A DNA stretch of 64,000 nt from Dioszegia crocea (taxonomy: Eukaryota > Basidiomycota > Tremellomycetes > Tremellales > Bulleribasidiaceae): assembly GCA_001600615.1 (NCBI GenBank), contig BCKK01000005.1, forward strand, positions 1,265,559-1,329,558, written 5' to 3'. Every line of letters begins with the position of its first letter. Within the stretch, counting starts at the first letter, position 1. Made by a program: the position numbers and the translations under genes. The notes below the pieces were generated by a model that was given only the letters and a program-made list of their open reading frames with translations, had not been told where the DNA came from and did no database searches. Shown one piece after another: positions 56,807 to 64,000 of the stretch.

Positions 56807-58108
56807 ATGCTTCAACAGTCTACATCTCGTCTCAACATGCAGGTTGAAACCCAGCCCGCGTCGACGTGTGAGCTTCACGTCGCCACGCTAAATGTGTGAG
56901 TTGATTCGAGTGCGCACTGTGTGTCCTAGGTGCGAGGATTTTAGCTGAAGAGCTAGTCGCTATGATGGTGAAAGGGACCAGCCCGTGCCTATACCCCGAG
57001 ATGGGGCTGTGGCCCCTCAGAAACGCTGGAGAAACTGGGTTGTATTACCATGGGCCGAGCGGCGAAGTCGTCTGATCGATTGCCTCTTGAGTACCGGTCC
57101 TTTGGATATCGTGGGCTTTCAGGTGCGTCTTGAGTATCGTATCAGCCACGGTACTCTCTGATGGAACAGGAAGTCTATTACAATCAGGTCCTGGATATTC
57201 AAGCTCTACTCGGCGATTCCTACTCCCACGTTGGCGTCGGTCGGGATGATGGCAAGCAAGCCGGAGAGTATTCGCCAATCTTCTACGATTCCACCCTCTT
57301 TGAGCGTGTAGACTGGAAGACTATCTGGCTGAGTAAGACGCCAGAAGTGCCAGGGTCAAAAGGTTGGGATGCAGTAAGTTCTTGTTGTAGGGACTACTGG
57401 CGAGTCGATAATCTTCGCAATGCTGATCACGCAGAATCTCACACGCATCGCAACTTTTCTCACACTCCGTCGCAAGCTCGACGGGAGTTTGGTTCATGTC
57501 ATCAATACCCACTACGACGATGCGGGGATCAGATCGCGTGCCGAGGCAAGCTACATCATTCGGGAAGAATCATTTGATTTCTTCACCAAGGTCGAGCAGT
57601 CCCTCGATATCCCGAATACTACAAAGACTGCTGTTGTCCTCCTAGGCGATTTCAGTGAGTCCGACATCGGCTACCAGTCGCGTCGGAGAGAGCTGATCAA
57701 ACAGACTCCCCGACAAATGAGGCAGGATACGGCAATATCACATCCCTCGAGCCTGTCCCTTCCGGTAAACGCGCATTTACCTTCTATGACAGCTACACGA
57801 ATCTACAAGCTCGTTCTGGCAAACCAAGCGTTCCACGTCAGTCAGCGCCATACGGACCAGAGCACACCTACACCAGTTTTGAAGCGCCCGGTGCTTCCGG
57901 AACTGGCCGAATCGACTTTGTCTTCGTTGGTCGGAGCCCAACAGATCCTCGTACGCCCTTGGCACTTCACAATGCAGGGCCAGGTTGGATGGCCGTGCGC
58001 TATGCTTGCTTGGACAACTATATTGAGCGGGATGAGAGCGGCTGGCAAGGACGATGGAGCGACCATCGAGCTGTGCGGGTGACATTAGAGTGGCTGGGGC
58101 CGGAGTGA
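56807..58108 (+). CDS. Endonuclease/exonuclease/phosphatase (EEP) family protein
   Basis: Predicted 360 residues. Exons 56807-56895, 56957-57122, 57170-57373, 57435-57654 and 57705-58108. EEP-fold motifs in order: VATLNVRYD (start), DIVGFQEV (metal-ligand Glu), VGVGRDDGKQAGEYSPIFY, FWLS-like IWLSKTPEVPGSKGWDA, VINTHYDDAG (catalytic His), LLGDFN (Asp, Asn), GRIDFVFV, and SDHRAV at the end. The GEYSPIFY and TPEVPGSKGWDA signature is that of small secreted or cytosolic EEP phosphodiesterases in bacteria and fungi, not of synaptojanin-type 5-phosphatases. No signal peptide. Substrate unknown. A second in-frame Met lies ten codons after the start. The start was taken as the first ATG after the TATA-like ATATAAG. 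Confidence 0.87.
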
Positions 58109-58381
58109 GATATGAAGAGGCCACGTACGTAGTGGATGAATACACTGAGTGACGCACATAGGGCAGCATGCTGAACATACGATAGCAGTATCAGACTGTG
58201 TCGACAAGGATCTCTCGGAGGTATATGGCATGCAACGCCACTATCTCTCGGACCCGATCGCCGCCGAACTCTAAATGTCAGTCAACCGGTACACTCAACC
58301 ACCGTCACCTCTTCGCATCGCATCACATATTCCGCCCCCCTTCGTGTCATTCTCGCTCGATCCATATCCTCAACAATCACA

Positions 58382-59062
58382 ATGTCCCTCCCAGCCCCGC
58401 TTCGCATAATCCACACCAACTCCCCCGTCGACGGGTCTCCCATCATTCGCGAAGACAATGTCGCGCTAGAGCGACATGGCAATATGGAGCACAAGCCAGC
58501 CTTTGTTCAGCCCCAACTCATTGGTGATCCGAACAAAGCTGTAGAGGGCGGAGATATGAAGGCTGATTCGGCTATGAGCTGGATATGCTCCACTGGGGTA
58601 GTCTGCGCTTGGACCGGTATGTCCTTAATCGACCTGTTGAGTCTTCGCGCTGATACATCAGATCTGGACCCTGGGTTTGGGATAGAGGGTCCGTCTAAGC
58701 ATCTCTTCTATGTCGGAGCTACCGGTACGTCTTTCCCGACTTTCAGGCCCGACATTCAGCTGATAAGGCAGATATAACTACTGTTTGCAAGGGTCAACTC
58801 ACCGTCATCTTCAAGGACGACACTCGCAAGGTTCTCAACCCCGGGGATGTCTTCGTCAATGCTGCTGGGATCTTCAGGTACGAGAACAATGGCACGGAGA
58901 CTTTGCGTAAGTCATCAATTTGTGAAGCTTTGGGCCCTCATGTCTATCTCATCGCTTGTGCTAACAGTTTCAGGTCTTGTGGTCTTCTCGACCCCCTCGG
59001 ACACCGTCAAGGTGGATGGGAAGGAGCTGCAGGAAGTCACTGGCGTGAGACGATTCTTCTAG
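58382..59062 (+). CDS. Small cupin-like protein
   Basis: Predicted 173 residues. Exons 58382-58616, 58662-58724, 58772-58906 and 58974-59062. The second half reads as a conserved-barrel pattern: HLFYVGATDITTVCKGQLTV, DTRKVLNPGDVFVNAAG, RYENNGTETLRLVVFSTP. The PGDVFVNAAG turn followed by a strand with an NGTE loop is typical of cupins that act on small molecules. The usual metal-binding His triad is not obvious, so catalysis is doubtful. Ends with RRFF. No signal peptide or membrane segment. Family call is moderate; function unknown. Confidence 0.6.
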
Positions 59063-59549
59063 GGCGACTCACCTGCAGACGCGGACAAATGCCTGCGACG
59101 ATATCATCACGTTGATCCTGATTCGATACGATGATGCTGGTCAGCGGAATACTAACGAAGTCAGTTCAGCGACCAACCTTTCTGTCCTTACTGACTTTTG
59201 TTCCTGGCGCACGTTTGCGAGCCAGAATGGGATCCGTGACGCGTTTGGTATCTGCAGCCCGGCTGGCGCTGGAGTCAGGGGCGAGTGAAGGCCTCCTTTC
59301 AGGTCAGAAGACACAGGGCTGTATGTCTAAGGAGCGCTAGGATATGGTGTGTCTGAGTATGGGATGTGAGTTTGAGGGAGGGTGGGAGGGGGCGAGAGGC
59401 GAGGTATATGGACTAGAACCCCCACGCTCCCTCTCTCTTAGCCCAACTAGACCATCTGCCTCAATTCCATTAACATCCAACTGGTACACCTCCAACAGCT
59501 GCCTCTCACCTCACCCCAACTCACACCACTCATTCACCTTCTATACATC
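59063..59549. other. Intergenic upstream of the 169-residue orphan
   Basis: 487 bp, pyrimidine-rich from about 59420 to the ATG, as in fungal leaders. No coding feature supported. Confidence 0.5.
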
Positions 59550-60059
59550 ATGTCAGACATCATAAAGTCCAAAGCGACTTGTACAGACGAATCAGGCACA
59601 GTCACCTGGAGTTTCGTTCAACACTCTCAACCTCTCACACTTGTGATCGAATACAAGAGGGCGATCAAGTCCACCGATGCCCTCTCCAAGGGCACCACCA
59701 TTCGCATGTCGACTGCAGATGAGCAGTTCTTGAGGAATACTTGGGAGGCGTGCGGGCAGGAGGGCCCTGGACAGACAGCCGAGCCGCAGGCAGGTCCAGC
59801 GGATCCGGAGATGACAGCTGGCGCCGGGGCGGGGGACCCAGATGCATGGTACCTGACTGGAGCTGAAGCGGAGAACAGCGCTGTGCTCAACATGCTGGAT
59901 GGCTTGATACTCAATCGTCCCGATTACCATCCAGAGGGATCGTCCTCATTCGGTGTTATGGTCCGGGGATGGATGGAGAAAGGCAGTCGGGTTCTCGGAA
60001 GCGCAACGAATGGAGTCAGGTTTCGCTTGGGCCCCAAACATCCCTATACTGAGATGTAG
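59550..60059 (+). CDS. Hypothetical protein, 169 residues, single exon
   Basis: ATG at 59550 follows a pyrimidine-rich leader and a C/A-rich stretch. The protein starts MSDIIKSKATCTDESG, has a Gly/Ala/Glu/Pro-rich middle (about residues 68-100) and WYLTGAEAENSAVLNML then SSFGVMVRGWMEK near the C-terminus. No signal peptide, membrane segment or recognised motif. Codon use looks coding-like, but no homology can be claimed; a chance frame or non-coding transcript is possible. Confidence 0.45.
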   Translation: MSDIIKSKATCTDESGTVTWSFVQHSQPLTLVIEYKRAIKSTDALSKGTTIRMSTADEQFLRNTWEACGQEGPGQTAEPQAGPADPEMTAGAGAGDPDAWYLTGAEAENSAVLNMLDGLILNRPDYHPEGSSSFGVMVRGWMEKGSRVLGSATNGVRFRLGPKHPYTEM

Positions 60060-60299
60060 CGGCGCCCGATTTCCACCCCGACGACCTGGCTGCCACTGCC
60101 ACACACATGTACCCCGTCCAGCCCATGGAGGTATGTACTCCATGCACTTATGCATCTCTTGACGAAGTAGTGTCTGGTTGTCATGCAGGAAGCAGCCTCG
60201 TCGCTTGCATGCGCCTACGTCTCAAGCTCATGCTGATATTGGCTAAAACTGTGTCAAATACAAAAAAACCTTGCTTACTCTAAAAGCAACATCCTATCC

Positions 60300-61862
60300 T
60301 TACATCTCCTGGTTTTTTATCAACACCTTCATATGTTTCCCACCAGCAACCGCCTCGAACGCGTCCTGTGCTTTGGACAGCGGGAACTTGATAGTGATGA
60401 GCTGTTTAAGATCGACGACCCCCCGGTCGAGCATCTCAATCGCGGACGGGAAACAGCTAGGTGTGTATCGGGTGATTCCGCGGAAATCGAGTTCTTTGTT
60501 GGTGATGGCGATAGTGGGGATACTAACGATTAGCATACGACAGGTTTGTATGAAGACCGTGACTTACGACAGTGTCTGATGATGGCCCAAACCAACAGCC
60601 AGCACTGAAGAATTAGCCATTTTATCCAACGCTAACCGAAAGACTCACTGATTCCTCCCTGCTTAGCAACAGCCACACCGAGCATATTACAATCCTCGGT
60701 CCCAGTAGCCTCAACGACCCGATCTACACCCTCATCCTCCTCCAACCCAGCCTCTTTTATATAATCCGCCGCCATCTTCTTGGCCCATTCCCACTTCCTA
60801 TCACTGGCAGAGACCTCCTCGTGGTGCTCGGCTTCACCATCGCCTATCCCAGCGCCAGATCCGCTCTCCCCAATCTTGCTCTCGAGGTCGTTCGGAGATG
60901 ACTCGTCCAAAGAAGTAGAAGGGACGAGCTTGTTCAGGAAGACGTGGTCAATGATGGGTTTACCAGTCAGAGGGGAGATGTACTTCTTGGCAAATGCCAC
61001 TCGTTCGGGACTGATGTCAAAGGCGATAATCTTGCTGGCGGAGTAGGCGTGCGCGACGGCTGCTGTGATTAGGCCGATGGGTCCACAGCCGCTGGTTACA
61101 GTCAGCGGCAGTACTCGTAAGTTCGAGGTATTGTACATACAAAATGGCAATGGTCTGATGCGGGCGCAGGTCCACTCGCTTTCCGATCTGAACTCCGATC
61201 TGGGAAGATCATCAGCTACAGATCCACAGAGACGTCGGTATGTGTACTCACAGCGAGAGGCTGGATACTTCCAGCTTCATCCCAAGAAACCTTGTCAGGG
61301 ATCTTGGGCGCCATATCCGCCGGCAAAGCAAAGTATCTCTTCGTCAGCTTACTTAGCAGCCATCGAACGCCTGCTTTAGCTCACTTGGACAAGGATCCGA
61401 CAGATCCAGGCGCACCGCAGTACCGCATATCAAGGCAGATGTTCCCTCGGCCATTCTTACAGTTTATACACCTCCGACACGGCAATCCAGGCTCCACAGC
61501 CACCCTGTCTCCGACTTTATGACTCGTCACTAGTTCTCCTACAGCTATGACCTCTCCTGCCGACTCGTGGCCCGGAATGATGGGCTCAAGCATCGGTCGA
61601 CCGCCCACACCGCCATGCAGGTAATTGTGCATGTCCGAGCCGCAAATGCCTGCCTATCAGAAGATTCTCATAGGGCGCTTTATAGTCACATACCGGTAGA
61701 GATGATCTTCACTAGGACTCCATCAGGCTGAAGGATCGGCATGACGGACTCTTCAATCGATATGGTCCGCTTTTTGAGTAGGAAAGCCGCCGTGTTCTCA
61801 CCCAGATTGAGCTCTTCGACATGTTTAGGCTGGACCTTGTTCAGGAAATGGAATTGGGACAT
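60300..61862 (-). CDS. Zinc-dependent polyol dehydrogenase (sorbitol/xylitol/L-arabinitol type)
   Basis: NAD(P)-dependent medium-chain dehydrogenase oxidising a polyol. Exons, reading leftwards: 61862-61694, 61649-61385, 61336-61252, 61199-61141, 61091-60649, 60604-60568 and 60522-60300; 426 residues, longer than the usual 350-390. Catalytic zinc ligands in TGICGSDMH and GHESAGEV; structural zinc site CRRCINCKNGRGNIC; SIQPLAIGVQ; Rossmann loop GCGPIGL. Specificity cannot be read from these. An acidic Ser/Glu-rich insert (about residues 250-285, from LVPSTSLDESS to EAEHHEEVS) sits in the coenzyme domain, and exon 6 is only 37 nt. An upstream in-frame Met 24 codons before the chosen start is less likely. 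Confidence 0.9.
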
Positions 61863-62137
61863 GATGCGATGCGTTCTTGATATGATACAGAGGGGTGATA
61901 GCTCGGTCTTATATACACAGTGCTTGGCTGACAAGTCATGTACTCGCTGAATACCAATGCGAATACCAATCTGCTGGCTCAGTTGGCTGACTCGGGCCGA
62001 GATTAGCCGAGCCGGTGGATACCGTCATGCCGGCATGATGGACGGAGTTGGGCTCATCTCCGTCCAGAGAGATTATGAATCGGACCCAGCAGCTAGCTGG
62101 AACAAGAGCTGGAAACACATCTCTCTACTAGAGTATA

Positions 62138-63192
62138 ATGACCCTTCGCGTCTTGGCCCTCTGCGGCTTCACACAGAATGCTCACATCTACTCGAAACAG
62201 GCGCGTCAGATCAAGTCTTTAGCTTTCGGGAAATTACTGACAGAGGTAGCTTGGGGCGATAAGGAAGACTTGTAAAGATGTCGAATTTGGCAAGTCCCAT
62301 TTCCATCATTCACTGATCACCACATCTCTGACACCCACTCAGTATTCCTCGATCCACCAATAATCGTAGAGAAGGCCGACATGCCTTGGAATCAGAATAT
62401 GTCAGAATTTAACTCGTCCGCTACGACAGAAGAGGAAGAGCGGACGGCGGAGAATACGCCGAGGGCATGGTGGTTGACGAATGATGACCGGAGCGAGTAC
62501 AAGCGTGAGCTCCAGGCCTCCACTTCTTGTGTGATACTGATTAGCTGACTGATTGATAGGGTTTGACGAGACATTAGCGTATCTACATGACTACCTAGTG
62601 AAGTCACCTCCGTTTGATGGAATAATGGGATTCTCTCAAGGCGGATGTATGGCTGCTATACTTGCTGCTTTACTTGAAAAGCCGGGCTTTTCGTCTGCTT
62701 TCCCATCGGAACCACCAATACAACCTTTCAAATGTCAGTCTGATCTTCACCCTCTTCGCCGAATCAGCTGACATTCCGCAGTCTTCATCTCCGTTGGCGG
62801 TTTCCTCCCTTCACCCAAAACTCCAAACCTGAACTCTCTCTTCCCTCTCCCTGCACACCTGCCCACACTGCACATAACGGGCCGGAACGACGTAGTAGTC
62901 ACTCCCGAACGAAGTCAGACGCTTATCGATGCGTGCCTTAATAAAAGGGTGGAAATTCATGATGGTGGACATTTCACACCTAGTAAAGCCAGCTGGAGGC
63001 ATTTCTTCCAGTAAGTCCAGGGTTGAGCAATGATGGGCCATGTACTGAATCTCCAGCGCGTACACTTCATCCTTCTTACCTGATGGTACCGATGGAGATG
63101 TTCCACCTCCATCAGCATTCGGACCATCGGGCGCTAATACCCCAACAACCACCCTTAGTAGAGCTCCAACACCGCCTCCTTCCAAGATATAA
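62138..63192 (+). CDS. FSH1: FSH1-family serine hydrolase
   Basis: Small alpha/beta hydrolase related to yeast FSH1-3 and human OVCA2. Exons 62138-62200, 62250-62289, 62343-62504, 62560-62733, 62782-63010 and 63057-63192; 267 residues. Motifs: LALCGFTQNAHIYSKQ, LGAIRKTCKDVEFVFLDPP, nucleophile GFSQGG, Asp in ITGRNDVV, His in DGGHFTP. Two introns have GC donors: 62290-62342 begins GCAAGT (a classical GC-AG intron) and 62201-62249 begins GCGCGT, the only choice that keeps SKQ to LGAIRK in frame. The last exon adds a low-complexity tail. If the first intron is wrong the N-terminal 21 residues are affected, not the catalytic part. Confidence 0.85.
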
Positions 63193-63326
63193 CACAGACC
63201 ATGACGGATGCAATACATGTTGTAATCACAAAAGACTCTATCTGGTGCACAATGCAAGAAGAGCTAAATCTAGCATACGGACCCAAGAATGAATGTCCGC
63301 GCTACACCCTCTTTCACCCAAACCCG

Positions 63327-64000
63327 CTACGCCGCCCCCCGTTCATCCATCTCCGCCATCCCATCTAACGCCCTATGGCCCGTTCTCGATCCCGAACTCG
63401 CCCTCGCGATCGATGGTACACTCGTTTGCCTCTTGAGAGTAGGCTCCGCAATTGCAGCGGTGGATTTCCGGGGACCCGTGGGTTTGGGAGTGGGCCGATT
63501 GTGCTTGGTTGTATTTCCCAAAACACGAGAAGAGGGAGTAGGAGTAGTGATGGATGATTGACGGTGCAGGGTGGAAGATTGGGGAAGAGCCGGAGTAGGG
63601 GTTTTCGGTTTAGGAGTACTGATTACCATACTCTCCCTTCTGTTCATTTTGAGTATAGTCGACGATGAGGAAGATGTCGATACTGATATCGAACCCGCCG
63701 CGCTTGCAGGCCGACGCATCGCCGCTCCTTGGCTATACGTACTGACTGACAACCTCTTTCCTCCTCCGGGAGTCTCCCCCGGTCGAGCAAGAACAGGAGT
63801 AGACGGTATCCGACTCAAACTACTCCCCAATCTTTTCCTCGTAGGCGTCACATTTCCCCCTCCGGCCCGTGACGCCTGTCTCTGCAAGAGCGTAATTTCC
63901 GTCTCCTTATGATCCAGTGAAATATCCATCAACTCTTTATCCTCCCCTAATTCCCTCACCCTCTTCTCTAGATCGACCATCTTGAGCGTTTCACCAGCAG
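63327..64000 (-). CDS. C-terminal part of a coiled-coil protein with SxIP motif (5' end outside window)
   Basis: At least 224 residues; the frame is open to the window edge, so the N-terminus is missing. A heptad-rich segment (TLKMVDLEKRVRELGEDK, then DHKETEITLLQRQ) is followed by a Ser/Thr/Pro/Arg-rich basic region with SLSRIPSTP, an SxIP-type motif used by proteins that ride EB1 on microtubule plus ends, and KMNRRESMVIST. No motor or globular domain is visible in this part. The combination fits a microtubule plus-end or spindle-pole protein, but the family cannot be named from the tail alone. The stop lies 134 bp from the FSH1 stop (convergent). Confidence 0.65.
   Translation of the reverse strand, partial: AGETLKMVDLEKRVRELGEDKELMDISLDHKETEITLLQRQASRAGGGNVTPTRKRLGSSLSRIPSTPVLARPGETPGGGKRLSVSTYSQGAAMRRPASAAGSISVSTSSSSSTILKMNRRESMVISTPKPKTPTPALPQSSTLHRQSSITTPTPSSRVLGNTTKHNRPTPKPTGPRKSTAAIAEPTLKRQTSVPSIARASSGSRTGHRALDGMAEMDERGAA

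Overview
The window is nuclear DNA from a basidiomycete fungus, most likely a Tremellomycete yeast (the Cryptococcus/Kwoniella type of genome). The evidence is the gene content (GCN20, MTQ1, AIP1, PRP9, FAL1, INO1, HDA1, linker histone, NOP12, synaptojanin, CARM1-type methyltransferase), about one small intron per 150-300 coding bases, introns mostly 32-60 nt with a CTRAY branch site just before the AG, and moderately high GC. The class is inferred from style, not from a marker gene. I saw no rRNA, tRNA, CRISPR, phage or transposon. All exon joins were made by hand and checked for reading frame; the few that need a non-GT donor are flagged.

Layout. 1-10.6 kb holds dense housekeeping genes: 3' end of GCN20, MTQ1, an MFSD10-like transporter (minus), AIP1, splicing factor PRP9/SF3A3 (minus) and FAL1/eIF4A-III. 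11-21.5 kb holds an HSL-type alpha/beta hydrolase, INO1, a long gene-free stretch in front of a secreted double-psi beta-barrel protein, and a 922-residue intronless single-span membrane protein. 21.6-35 kb holds HDA1 (minus, deacetylase plus Arb2 domain), a 1230-residue Pro/Ser/Arg-rich protein of unknown function, histone H1 (minus), a 1.6 kb gap and NOP12. 35-50 kb holds a Uds1-type coiled-coil septation protein, a small multi-span membrane protein, a RhoGAP, a synaptojanin (Sac plus 5-phosphatase) and a CARM1/PRMT4-type methyltransferase (last three minus).

50-56.4 kb is the most unusual part. Three adjacent minus-strand paralogues share the same five-exon plan and the same intron phases. 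Each encodes an arrestin-like protein that ends in an eight-cysteine, probably zinc-binding module. 56.8-64 kb holds an endonuclease/exonuclease/phosphatase-family protein, a small cupin-like protein, a 169-residue orphan, a zinc polyol dehydrogenase (minus), an FSH1 serine hydrolase and the C-terminal part of a coiled-coil protein with an SxIP motif (minus, runs off the window).

Working together. Genes are independently transcribed and many are convergent with very short spacing. Loose themes are chromatin (HDA1, H1, CARM1), RNA processing (PRP9, FAL1, NOP12), inositol and phosphoinositides (INO1, synaptojanin) and polarity/septation (AIP1, RhoGAP, Uds1 protein). None forms an operon-like unit. 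The arrestin triplet is the only clear local gene family and the best candidate for an undescribed system. A second theme is splicing: microexons of 10-28 nt, many 32-35 nt introns, and several junctions that only stay in frame with GC or other non-GT donors.
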